From Periconia sp. R9002 (taxonomy: Eukaryota > Ascomycota > Dothideomycetes > Pleosporales > Periconiaceae), in assembly GCA_023627715.1 (NCBI GenBank), contig JAMAHW010000040.1, positions 62,001-126,000 of the forward strand: a DNA stretch of 64,000 nt, given 5' to 3'. Position 1 is the first letter of the stretch. The number at the start of each line of letters is the position of its first letter. The translations under genes and the position numbers were made by a program. The notes below the pieces were generated by a model, which searched no databases, had not been told where the DNA came from, and saw nothing but the letters and a program-made list of their open reading frames with translations. Below are positions 1 to 11,726 of the stretch, piece after piece.

Positions 1-3000
1 AAGCCCCAGAATTCGATGTCAGTCTCCGGTGGACTCTGTGGTAATACTGTGGTTGTGTCCCTGAGATGGCCCATGCTGTAATCTCCAAGCAACTGCGACC
101 ACTGATGGAACGGAAAAGGTGGGCTATCGACATTGGAAATGCCTAACACATGATCTTCAATTTCTTTAACAATGACTCGCCAGGAAACGTGGTCAACCAC
201 AAGATGATGGGCTGCAAGAAAGAGAATATCTTTCTCATTATCGAATCTGAACAGGCGAGCAACAGCCAGTGGACCATTTGATATGTCAATAGAACCAATG
301 GCTGACTCAAGAGAAGAGCCAATGTCGCCTTTGGCGATGTTCTCTAAGACAACGAGATCAATCGACCCAGCCACTTGGTCACTTACCGACTGCATCCATT
401 CGCCCTCGTCATCATTGAAGCGTGCACGAAGCATCGTGTGCCTATTGACTGCCGCATGTAAGGCAGCGATGAGTTTCTCCGAGCTGACTGTTCGATTTAA
501 TTCGAGGTATTGGCTCTGATAATAGCGCTCCTCTCCATCGGGATCTGCATCAAAGTACAACGCTTGGATGGGTGAAAGGCCAAAGGGAATGAGAGCTGAA
601 TACTCGTGCTTGACCGTCTCTGCAGTGACCTCTGTCCGGCGAGCGACGATTGGTGCGATGCGGGCAATGGTTCGAAATTGAAGAATGTCCTGGGCAGTCA
701 AGTTGATTTTATCCCGACGTCCGCGAGAGGATGCTTGAATGGCAGAGATTGAATCGCCACCTATATTGTAAAAAGGTGTATCTCGTCCAAACCTATCCAT
801 GGGCAAGTTCAGAACCTCGCTCCATATGTGCGCTATGGCTTCTTCTGTCTGATTTGAAAACTTCGTTACTGGCGGCTCGAATACTTGCGGTAGGGAGTCA
901 ACAGTTGCTTCACCTATACGGCCAACATACTGAATAGAGCCGTCTGAGTTGTACCTGACCAGTTTTCCCGTCTTGAAGAAACGCCGTGAAACGCCGGAGA
1001 TATTGCGATGGGGCGGTTTGCTCCACGTGGGGGTCTCAATAAACGCAGTGATTGTATCGTGTAACACTCGATCATATCCAAGGCCCAATGTATAGCCTTC
1101 AATTATGAGTTCACCAATCGCACCAATCGGAGCAAGTAAATCAGTTGTTTTGGCGTCTGCGACCCAAAGCATCACATTCTTCACAGTTCGGCCAATACTT
1201 TGAGAGTCAGAGCTCTGCGGATAGTCTTCACTATATGTCGTGTCTCCAGTCTCAGCAGTAGAAAATGACTGGAGGATATTTATCTCCCTCCACGTGTCCG
1301 GAACTTGGCTTGATGAAAGTTCCCCGGTAACAACCAGCGTTTTAAGAGAAGGAACGGCCCGGGGATCGAGTGAATCCGCCAGCGTTGGTGTGAGGATGAC
1401 ATAGTTCGCGTTTAGCTCGTTTGCGCTTTCAACGTCAGCCGATAAGTCAGCCGAAGGTGGCAGGACGCATAGTCGCGCCCCTGTGGCTAAAGTGGCCCAG
1501 ACTTCCATCATGCCCTCGTGACTGTAGTAAGGGGCGTGCTGTAACACGCGAGATGACCTGTCTAACTTCAGTCCTGTACTGTAGGCAATGACACGGCTGG
1601 CAACACTGCGGTGGTCCAGAAGAACTCTGTTGGGGCTAGCGCTAGGTCCAGACGTATGAATAGCAGAGCATAGGTCGTCAAGAGTAGCTATATCCCATCG
1701 ATCGCTTGGATGGCCTCTGTCATATATGGATAACGCATTTAGGGGAATGACGTCGGGCACTAGCGATTCAGCTAAACCGAGAAACCGTACAGTGGCGATA
1801 GCAACTTGAGATTTCGAGACAGCAATGGAATCCCTCAACACGGAAATATCATTTGAATCATCGAGGACCTGTATAACCCCTCCTGCCTTGAGGATAGCTA
1901 GAAGACCGATGATAGCCCAGATAGATCTTTCAGCTAGAACCAGTACTCGTACACCTGGCCCCACGCCTTTCTCGCGTAGCCTGTAGGATAAGGCAAGAGC
2001 AGCAGAAACAAGGTCAGCATAAGATAGAGTCATATCCCTGGCTTCTATCGCAATGGCTTGGGGTTGCTCGACAGCACGCTGTTTGACTAATATGTGTACA
2101 CATTGGCTGGCTTCTAGTCTCCCGTCACGGTTCCAGGTGGCAATGTCCCGATTATCGGAGGCGCTTAGCAAGTCTAAGTGATTCAATGGTGTGTCGAAAT
2201 TTTGGACAATGGATGACAGAATGTCTTTGAAAGTGTCCGCGACGCGAACGGCATAGTGCGTGCTCAGAGACGAGGTCCAGTACTTGAATATCACATCAAC
2301 ATCGGCCTCGGAGACATTGATATTGAGCGTTAGATCATAATCAGTCTTACTTTGCCCACCGATGCGTTCTAATTGGAATGTACGCCCAGGTTCTGCCTTG
2401 CGTTGGTCAGAGCGTTGATATGATAATACTGTATTGAACAGCGACCTCCCCGTCAAGCCAAGGGCGTGGTGGATTTCGGCCAGAGGTGTAAACTGATGCG
2501 ACAAACTTTGCAAAAACGCCTTCTGAATTCCAATTGCAAGCTTCTTCGAGCTTGTTGACGGTAAAACGAGAGCATGACAGATAAGCATATTCAGGACTGG
2601 GCCGATAACGCTCTCGATCCCTGGAACTGGGGCATCCCTCCCAGAAGCTAGAAAACCAAATGAGACAGACTCTTGACCGGTATAGACGCGGAGAACTAGT
2701 GTCCAGACTGTCAAAAATAGAGTTGAAAGTGTGATTCCCGCACGAGAGCATGCCGACTGAAGCGATTCAAGAGAATGCTCCAGCTTAATCTTGAGTATCT
2801 CATGATTGGTCTCACTAGTGAGATCATCATCCGGACTATCGCCAATGAGAGATGGGAAGTGGCACGGGGTGGCTTGTGACAGGTAGTCTTTCCAGAATGT
2901 CAGGGATAGAGATGCGTCTCTTTGCGCAAGATAGCTTATCAAGACACTATAGGCAACAGGCGGTTCTTTCAACTCTCCATCGTAAGCAGCACTGAGTTCC

Positions 3001-6000
3001 TGAGCCAAAACCGGGGCTGATTCTCCATCAAAAACGGTATGACTAATTGCAAACTTGAGGTACTCTTTTCCGTTCCGCGTTCTGACGAGTTTGAGTTGAT
3101 ACTGAGGTTGAAAGGGATCAACGCTCTTCAGCGAAGACACAACCGACAAGAGGTTCTCATCATGAATATCAGAGATTGACTCCTCTTCAATACGAGCTGG
3201 CTTCTCGCGAAACACGATTTGATCCATATGTCCGTTTGGTGCGACAATGAATGCAGCTCTCAACGACGGGTGGCGATTTACAACCAATTGCCAGGCCTGG
3301 GAGAGGCGCTCAAAGTCCAATTTGACGCCTTTTTCGGAATGTTTGATTTCCCAAACGTAGCTAAGGATGTATTTTCCTCTACGCTCTGTGGATTGCGACA
3401 GTAAAAGACCTTCTTGCATTGGGGAACAGCGATAGACATCATCAATACCTGAATAATCACTCAGCCCATGTTCGATCAGCGAGTCTTGTAGCTTGTCTGA
3501 TTTCTCTGCAGCGTGATGCGATAAGGGATAGTTGTAGGCGGATAATGGTACATCAATGGGCAGCGTTTGACCATTGGTAGAAATTACATCGCTAGCAGTA
3601 GCAATGAGCATTGCTTCAAATCGGCGTACCCAACTCCTTACGCGGTCACCGTGTTGAATATCAGAAGGATAGAGAATCGAAAACTCCAGCTGAGAGGAGA
3701 TGACAGCCGCCGTGATCTCAAACACAGCTAGTAGGTTAACAAAGTTGCTGCGGAACTTGGTTTTGCTAGCTGCCAGCCTAAGTGCTCGAGTATGCGCCGA
3801 GTGACGATCTGGCCGGAGTGGACCATGTCTGAGCCATGAGTCTTCTCTTTCGAGAATCTGATATATTCCCTCGTAGTTGAATACAATCTCTAGCAACTCA
3901 TGTGTAGGCGGCTGCGGGGAGGTGGCGGATAACATCTTGGCTGTGTAATCTGCCCAGCCCTTGTCTGGTAAGTCTTTTCTGAGACTGTGAATTGCCTGAG
4001 CCACCATCCGTGTATCCTGATGAAGCGAAATCTTTCCAACGGGGACTGGCGCCATGACGGTGAACCATCCAACGGTGCGGGATAAATCTATATCTTCGCT
4101 CCACGGCTGACGGCCGTGACCTTCCTGAAACACTGTCGGAAGAGCATGATCAGGAAATGACTCCCCTAGCGACTTCGTCAGAGCCGCGATGAAAATATCG
4201 ACCGGCTCGACACTAAGCGCCTCGGCGACTGACCCGATGAGAAGTTGGGTAGTACGCTGGTTCAACCGGAAGGTTACCTCAACGGCGTCGCCGTACGTAT
4301 GAACTGGTGCAGACAGGCCCCAGAACGAGATATCCGGGGGGTCTAGAGCCCAAGGGAGGGTCTTTGAAAGGTTCAGAGTCTGTACTTTCTCCTGCTGTAG
4401 TCGACACCACTGTGAGAAAGCATAAGGTGGGGGATGGTCAGTACGACCGAGTCGTAGCAGTTCTTCCAGCTCTTGGAAGAGTATTCTCCATGATACTAGG
4501 TCCACTACTAGCTGATGTGCTAGAAGATAAACAAATTGGCCCTGCCCTTTCACGTCGAAAAAGTCCACGCTAAACACAGGGCCACTTTGCACATCTAGCG
4601 CGGTTTGAGCCTTTTGAACAGCTGTATCGACTCGCTCTAAATTTCGTGTATGATGAAATCGTAACTCGAAATCATCTTCATCTTCGCTAACAATATGTTG
4701 CATCCATCTTCCGCTCGAATCATGACTAAAACGAGCCCGCAGCATCTCATGCCGGTGGATCAAAGTTTCGATGGCGTGTGTCAACGTCTCAACACTTACT
4801 TTTTGAGGTACAGTGAGAAAAAAGCCCTGAGTGAATGCTGAATCGCTGCTTGGTGCTAATCGAAAGTGTTGCTCTTGCATGGGCGTGAGGGCAAACGGAA
4901 TGTATGCATCCTTTCCCAATGATGTTACCGGTTCTGGGACGCTACCTGAACGCGAGTTGGTGGATAAGTCTATAATTGAATCTGCCGAAAGAATATCTTG
5001 AACGGATATGATAATTCCGTGTACTCGAGCCTCCCCCATTACCTGCATGGCTGAGATTGAGTCGCCACCGGCGCTGATGAATGATTGATGTGGACTAACA
5101 CGATCGACGGGCACATTGAGGACATGACTCCAGATCTGCCGTATCATAGTCTCTCGCTCGCTCAGATGCCCATTTCTGATCACGTTGCTTGATTCGGCAG
5201 CTGGCTTCAATTCAGCAGAAACGTGTCTGATATCATGATTCATGCCCTCAATCCATCTGGTGATCTCTTTACGATCGACCTTGGCGGACGGTGTCAGCGG
5301 CAGACCTTCCACCACTAACCACGCCGCTGGTATCATGTACGAAGGCATGCTCTCTTTGAGAATATTGTGCAGTTCTTCCACGGAGTTTGCAACGGTTTCT
5401 TGGTGCTCCTGGCCAACCAGCTGAATGTGACTGTTTTTCGTTGCTGACGGGGCGAGCTGAGCCAAAGACACTACAGCGACTAGTCGCTCAGCCCAGTGGC
5501 CTGTTTTGGGCAGAAAGACTGCCCCTTGCTTCACAGCCGGTGCAGTAGTCAAATGGTGCTCAATATCGCCGAGCTCGGTACGTTGGCCGCGGATCTTCAC
5601 CTGGTGGTCTTTACGGCCGACAAATCGCATGGTACCGTCGCTAGCGTACCGGACAAGATCTCCAGTCTTGTAAAAGCGCCTCGAAGATGAGGTGGTCGCA
5701 GTCGCCCATGCAGGATTCTCAATGAACGCAGCATCAGTACGTGCAGGGTCACGGAGATACCCTTGCGCCAATATCGGCCCTTCGACCAGCAGTTCGCCGA
5801 CTGCTCCGATGGGGCTGAGAGAATCGTGATTTTGCGGATGGACAATCCAAAGCACGGCACTTGGAAGAGCGTATCCTATGTTGGCAGGGTCTATCCTGTC
5901 CAGTTGCTGAGAAACAATGACAGAGGTGCCCGGAAACGGACTGAGCTCGCTAACTGCGCAACAGATAGAGCACTCTGCAGGCCCATAAGAATTGAGCAAC

Positions 6001-7601
6001 CGGACTGAAGAAGCCCATGTAGCGACATTGCTCTGAGTGATGGCTTCACCGCCGAGAACAAGGGTCTGGAGAGTCGGAACCTGGTCCGGTGTCAATAGCC
6101 TTGCGACCGTTGGAGTGAGAAATGTCCAATTAACTGCCATGCGGTTGATTGCGCCAACAATATCATTAAGGCGTTCCTCTTCTGATGGAACGCAGACGCA
6201 GCCACCGTGCATTAACGTCGTCCAGATATCCTGGTTACTCACGTCGAACGTGTAAGCGGCGAACTGCAATACGCGTGACTTTGGACTCAGACCCATAAAC
6301 TTCCCGTGAGCGAATGCACTTGTGCACATACTCTGATGGGAAAGTACAATCCCCTTGGACTTTCCAGTGCTTCCGGAAGTGAAAACCACGAATGCGGCAG
6401 CGGATGGTTTGGCTCTCGGTCGGCTTTTCTGTTCAGGTCCGCCATTGTGGTGTCTTGCTGCGTCCTGGAACCAATCATCGATTGAAACGATACGCTCCGA
6501 AATTGTTGTCTCCAATGACTTCTGAACTACACGGCTGCTCACCACTAGTCTCGCGTCTGTTTGAGATAGTATTTGCTGAAGCCTCTCAGGTGGGTAAGAC
6601 GGATCCAAGGCCGCTGCTGTCCCTCCCGCCTTCAATATGGCCAAGACAGCGACAATAGTCCATGCAGACTTGGTAAAACAAAATGGAACAATGGTTTCCG
6701 AATGAACACCAAGTGATGTCAGGTGGCGCGCGAAGTGATCAGCTGCGTTGTTGAGTTCTGCAAAGGTGTAATTGCCATCATGGGCGTGGATAGCAGGGGC
6801 GTCAGGCTGCTCCAATACTCGCTGATAGACGATCTGATCAACTGACACGGGCCATAACTCTGGCTGGTGGGAGTTCCACCGCTGCAGCTGCTCCATTCCC
6901 TGATCACCCAGGAGAGTCACATCTCCGATCGTCGCGGTATCATGATTGCGGAGGATACTGATAATTGCTTGCTCCAATGCTTGAGTTACGTTAACTGCAT
7001 CAATCTCTCCCAAAAAAGCAGTGTCGTATCGCATTTCAAAGTCGGGCACGTGAAGTTGAATTGCATACTACCAAAAATCAGTTCTAACCATGACCGTCAT
7101 CGCTTGAGCACTTACCACGGTGCTGTCTTCAGATTGCTCCTGCTCTTGTGCACCATTCTCAACGGCGATTCTCAAGTTCTCATGGCCGCTCTCCAGATAC
7201 CACACACCAGTATTGATGCAAGACTGGAGAGACTTGGACAATGGTTGCACATCCACTTCTTGAGGGTTGGAATCAACCTTTCTGCCTGTGATATCCTGAA
7301 GTAGGCGCGCAACAGGCGTAGCTGTTTGTGTCTTCACTTGGGCAAAGAATGACCGTGTTACTGCTACATTCTGAAGCGCGAAGGCTACGCTCTCAGCCGC
7401 GCTATACTCGCGGAGTACCAGAGCCCACGCAATTGCCACCACATGATGAAGTGACACTGATTCCCGATGGCAAAACGTTTTCAAATCTGGAATGAGTTGA
7501 TTGGCAAAATGAGTCTTTCGATAGCCAGCAACTCCATCCTGTGTCAAAGTTGGGAAAATGCACGGATCAACCGTATAACTGGCAGGTGTCTCGTTAGGCA
7601 T
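1..7601 (-). CDS. Nonribosomal peptide synthetase, 3' end beyond window
   Basis: Multimodular peptide synthetase; about 2,517 residues lie in the window and the gene continues past position 1. Exon 1 is 7601-7116 and exon 2 starts at 7067 (48 bp intron, phase 0). Order read: C-terminal remnant of a condensation domain (exon 1); A1 (about 6900-5200) with intact VFTSGSTGKSKG near 6375, NSYGPAE, KTGDLVRY and SAKVDRK; T1 with GGDSIS near 5060; epimerase-like E1 (about 4900-3500) with HQLVVD near 4510 instead of HHxxxD; C1 (about 3450-2150) with SHTVFDG near 3040; A2 (about 2150-900), badly degenerate; T2 with GGDSIS near 750; E2 with HHLVVD near 205. My hand-aligned A1 pocket code is DVQFVGSICK; I do not assign a substrate. 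The neighbouring transporter, amidase and oxygenase suggest a biosynthetic cluster. Product unknown. Confidence 0.93.
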
Positions 7602-7881
7602 TGTCGTAGATATTTTGTTACGTAGACTTCGTTCTGTATTCCTGAGCCTTGTATAAATAGATGATGTACCGTTTCAATAGAAGCGACAGCGACTCACCGC
7701 TTATCAGATGTTGAAATTTCCTGTAACACGTCTTGTCTGTTTTAGGAATTAGGTAGAATAGTAGGAGTCCTGTAGCGAAGCTTAATCTTATTTACACTCT
7801 TAATTAGAGAAAGTTACTATACTTTTTTTATAGTAAATATTTAAGTTATTTTAAATATTAGTCTTTTATTTTATTTATATT

Positions 7882-7976
7882 ACCTATACTAAATTACTAG
7901 TTACTAAAGTATTATTAATCTATATAGTTAGTAGAAAGTAAAAGTTATAGAAGTTAGATAGTAGAAGCTAAATAGT
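7882..7976 (+). repeat. Left arm of an inverted repeat
   Basis: About 95 bp whose reverse complement matches 8148-8253 nearly base for base (shared core TTAGATAGTAGAAGCTAAAT). The spacer is about 170 bp, so the pair could form a large hairpin. Confidence 0.75.
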
Positions 7977-7988
7977 AATTAAAGTGTC

Positions 7989-8055
7989 TTCTTCTTTATA
8001 ATTAATTAGTAAAATTAGTTATAGTATTAACACTAGTTTATAATTCTTATAGTAA
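7989..8055 (+). repeat. Direct repeat copy 1 in the TA-rich island
   Basis: About 65 bp repeated in the same orientation at 9243-9306, with at most small differences. Shared stretch begins TCTTCTTTATAATTAATTAG. Confidence 0.8.
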
Positions 8056-8147
8056 CGTCTTAGGCTAAGAACGTATATATAGTAACTATTAGTTATATAA
8101 TTAAGGCTTAAGAGTTAGTGTTCTAGGTTTTCTTAATAAATCTATCT

Positions 8148-8253
8148 ACTATTTAGCTTCTACTATCTAACTTCTACTATCTAACTTCTATAACTTCTAC
8201 CTACTACTAACTATATAAATTAATAATACTTTAGTAACTAGTAACTTAGTATA
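8148..8253 (-). repeat. Right arm of an inverted repeat
   Basis: Reverse-complement partner of 7882-7976. It is slightly longer because the motif CTACTATCTAACTT is duplicated inside this arm. Confidence 0.75.
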
Positions 8254-8442
8254 AGTAGTTATTAACGCTATAATAACTACGCTAGGTTACTATATTACTT
8301 ATTAAATTAAGTAGTTAAATATATAAGTATAGGCTACTTTCTACCTTATTCTCTTATAGGTCCTATTGCTATTAAGATCTCTACTTACTATTAATAGCCT
8401 ACTACTAGCAAAAAAAATAAACTATTAATTAATTAAATAAGC

Positions 8443-8466
8443 CTAAATAAATAAATAAATAAATAA
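8443..8466 (+). repeat. AAAT microsatellite
   Basis: About five to six tandem AAAT units within the TA-rich island. Confidence 0.8.
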
Positions 8467-9242
8467 TAGATCTAAGAATATAGGCCTTTACTAATATATT
8501 TACTATTATCTAAAGTATTCTAATATAAAGAAAGAATATAGTTTAAGTTAAAGGTACTAAATACCTATAAGAAAGAGTAAAGTATATAGTAATTAGACTA
8601 TTTTTTAATTACTTAGAAAAAGATATATATAGGTAAAATAGAATACTACTAATTTATATACTCTTAAAGAAGTATAAAGAACTTTATAAAAGGTTACTTA
8701 TAGAGGTTAAGTAAGGGTAAATAGGCGTTAATCTATAAAAGGACCTAGTATACTTATATCTCTTTAGTATAAAACTATAGTATAAAGTAATAATTTAGTA
8801 TAATAAGAGAGTAAACTTAGTATTTATATAAAAGTAGTGTATCTTTTTAAAAACTTTTTTAGATAGAATATATTTAGGAAGAGAATATAGTAAAAAGAAA
8901 AAAAAGTTTTTAGAAAAAGCTAAGATAGAAAAGTATAGAGTATAGCTAAATTAGATATAGTATATATAATTATATATTTAGAATTATTATTAAATATATT
9001 ATAGGATTAATAATAGCGTAGTAAAAGCTATAAGATTAGATAATATAGATATAATTTAGTTTATTATAGTAGCTTTACTGTAAGTGCTATAAATAGAATA
9101 GAAAGAATATTAACTATCTAGAGTAATAGCTCTAAGCCTTAGTAATTACTAGAAGAGTAAAGGGGTCGCTAAATAGTAAATAGATTTATTATAAAAAACT
9201 TAGAATACTAACTTCTAAGTATTAACTATTATTAATATGTAT

Positions 9243-9306
9243 TCTTCTTTATAATTAATTAGTAAAATTAGTTATAGTATTAACACTAGTTTATAATCTT
9301 ATAGTA
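9243..9306 (+). repeat. Direct repeat copy 2 in the TA-rich island
   Basis: Same-orientation partner of 7989-8055, about 1.25 kb away. Beside it, 9160-9212 is a reverse-complement partner of 8110-8158, so two repeat families are nested. Confidence 0.8.
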
Positions 9307-9986
9307 ATATCCTTAAAATATTAACTATATAATTAAAAGCTACCTATATATATATTTTAGCTATAAATATTACTTTAAGATTTTTAGTGGTATTAATATT
9401 ATAACTTATTTTACTTATTAGTTATAAAAAAGAGATTACTTTAATTTTAAATAAGTATTAAAAGAAATTCTTATATTCTAGAATTTTTTATTAATATTTA
9501 GCTAAAAAATAAATCTAGGTATAAAATAGTTGCTAGTTAGGAAATCTACCCTCCTTCTAGCGTAAAATAACCTCCTAGCCTTGAACTATCTGGCGCTCTC
9601 TTCTGTGAGAAAGGTGGAGTAGGTAAGTACACTAAATTTGCGCAGAAACAGACTAACAGACCCTAAGTATCAAGAGGTTAGCTATGTCTTCGGGCCGTCC
9701 CTAGAATGGGGTAGCCGCTTACAGGCATGTAGTCTAATGCTTGATTCCATATCCACTTTATAGTAAGCACTCATAACATATCCCTATGTTTTGCACGAGT
9801 TTCCCTTTTGCGTGATAGCAGGGATAATATAGCGAATAAACTGCTGATGGTACAGTATTGTAACAATTTGCATTACGGATTCTAGCGTTTGAATTTTTGC
9901 ATAAGAACGTCAGCGCTGACCGAGCGCTGTCACAACACCGCGAAAAAGTATTCATTTCAACAATCTTCTCATCACCCCCCGGCACC

Positions 9987-10987
9987 ATGCGTGTTGGCAT
10001 TGTCCAATTCTCACCCACTGCGGGAAAAACCGTGAGGAATATGAAGCAGGTGGACAAGATTCTCCGCGAGTCCGTTGATAGCCAGTTAGACATGCTAATA
10101 TTGCCTGAAATGGCCTTCTCCGGTTTGTTATTTGCCACAGGGATACTTTGCTACTGCCATCGTCGATTTGACTAACCATGGCGCAATCAAGGGTACTACT
10201 TCGCCTCGGCACAAGACATCGAACCCTACCTTGAGCCTACATCCAGTGGTCCCTCGACTCTCTGGGCCCAGCGTGTTGCAAAACAGCGGCGATGTTTCGT
10301 GACTGTCGGGTACCCCGAAAAGACTACGACAAGTCCTGTGCGTCGGTACAGCTCATGCGTGGTGGTATCCGAGACTGGCGAGGTGGTTGCCAACTATCGT
10401 AAGAGCAGCCTCTACTTCCAGGACGAGACATGGGCAGAACAAGGAAACGGTTTCTTCGCAGGGGATATTCAGAGGCTTGGTCAAGTGGCCATTGGCATAT
10501 GTAAGTGAGACCCAACATGGAGATCAATTAGCTAATCTTGCTGACGCCAACAAAAGGCATGGATCTTAATCCATACCAGTTCCGTGCCGCCTGGGACGAA
10601 TTCGAGTTTGCACGCCATGTGGTGCGCCACAAAGCGAAACTAGTGTTGATGCCACTTGCATGGGTGACTGTCGAAAGTGCAGCCGAGTTTGACAGGCGGG
10701 CTACCAACCCGGACAAGGCCACTCTAGACTACTGGGTCCGGCGGTTTGAGCCCGTCAACCCCACTTGTCAGTCTGACAATGGTTTTTATAACGGTGAGGA
10801 GACGATTGTCGTGTTGGCGAACCGGTGTGGCAGAGAGGCTGACAATCTCTACGCCGGCACAAGTTGCGTGCTGGGATTTGGCCGGGGGGAACCGCACGTT
10901 TACGCAGTAGCCAGTCGGAGCGAAGTGGGTCTCATTGTTGCAGATACTTCGGTTCGTCAGATCGATGTAAATATAACGGAAGACTAG
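9987..10987 (+). CDS. NTA1-like: Nta1-type amidase, nitrilase superfamily
   Basis: A 291-residue carbon-nitrogen hydrolase. Exons 9987-10122, 10192-10500 and 10557-10987 join in phase. All three residues of the nitrilase catalytic triad are present: Glu41 in LPEMAFSG, Lys116 in NYRKSSLY and Cys149 in GICMDLNPYQF. GICMDLNPY, NYRK, LANRCG and FAG/YAGTS-type segments match yeast Nta1, the amidase that deamidates N-terminal Asn and Gln in the N-degron pathway. The protein is shorter than yeast Nta1 because the long yeast insertions are missing, as in many fungal homologues. It lies between the NRPS repeat island and the ABC transporter, so it could serve the NRPS pathway as a tailoring amidase or be an ordinary cytosolic Nta1. 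The fold is certain; the substrate is inferred. Confidence 0.88.
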
Positions 10988-11726
10988 GTGCCACTAAAAA
11001 GAACCTTGTGCAATTGAACTTTTTTACCCATGCAGTTGGCTTGGCCGACCAGTTGTGGGGGCGGGACGCGGGGGGCCTGGGTTGAGCCGCTCCGACCAGT
11101 ATTTCCCGTGCCAAGGATGACGCTAAATCAACCGTATAGGATTACCTAGGGGTACCTAACGCCTTTGGCAGAAGGGTTGGTAGTATTGGCACAGAGTTAT
11201 GTAGCTAGACCATATGTACGTGCATGCCAATGACCATCCGAGTCTCAGAACGTGGCACTCGCAAATCCATAATGTCGTGATATGTCGCCATCATCTCGGA
11301 TAATTCCGGCTCAAATGACTGCTCATGAATGCCCCGTGGCATCTACTGCATTCAACAGTCATGCGGTACCTTGAGAATTACGAGGATGATGAAGCATATG
11401 TGGTATAGTTCTTCCAGGTACTGTATTGTATTGTTTGTGCTTTGTATCCACTTTCTGGATCCCTGCATCCGTGGAAGTTACCGGGGCCCTGAAAGTCATG
11501 TTGGTGCCGATTGTACCGCACATGCCACCGCACTTGCTTCGAGCCATGAATTCTGCCGCAACGACTGACTAGTGCCTGTTAGGGCCTGCAAGAGTACTAG
11601 CACTTCTCAGCAAAGATCTTGCAAAAGGACTGCCAGTTCGATTACTCTGGCTAAAGGACTGGTAAGAATCCAGCAGGACGTACTGAGAAGCACAACACTC
11701 ATTCAGCGTTTAGATTAGACACCAAC
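10988..11726. other. Intergenic, amidase to ABC transporter
   Basis: About 740 bp of normal composition. It should hold the amidase 3' end and the ABC transporter promoter. Short open frames here show no recognisable domain. No repeat noticed. Confidence 0.5.

Larger units (their letters stand above)
7602..9986. repeat. TA-rich, RIP-like degenerated repeat island (core about 7780-9540)
   Basis: The spacer between the NRPS and the amidase. From about 7780 to 9540 the DNA is almost entirely A/T and dominated by TA steps, with stops in every frame; base composition returns to normal abruptly near 9540. That is the footprint of repeat-induced point mutation (CpA to TpA) acting on a duplicated element. 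Nested inverted and direct repeats (listed separately) and an AAAT microsatellite support a mobile-element origin. No intact transposase frame is visible, so the element type is unknown. The flanks (7602-7780 and 9540-9986) have normal composition and presumably hold the two promoters. Confidence 0.8.
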
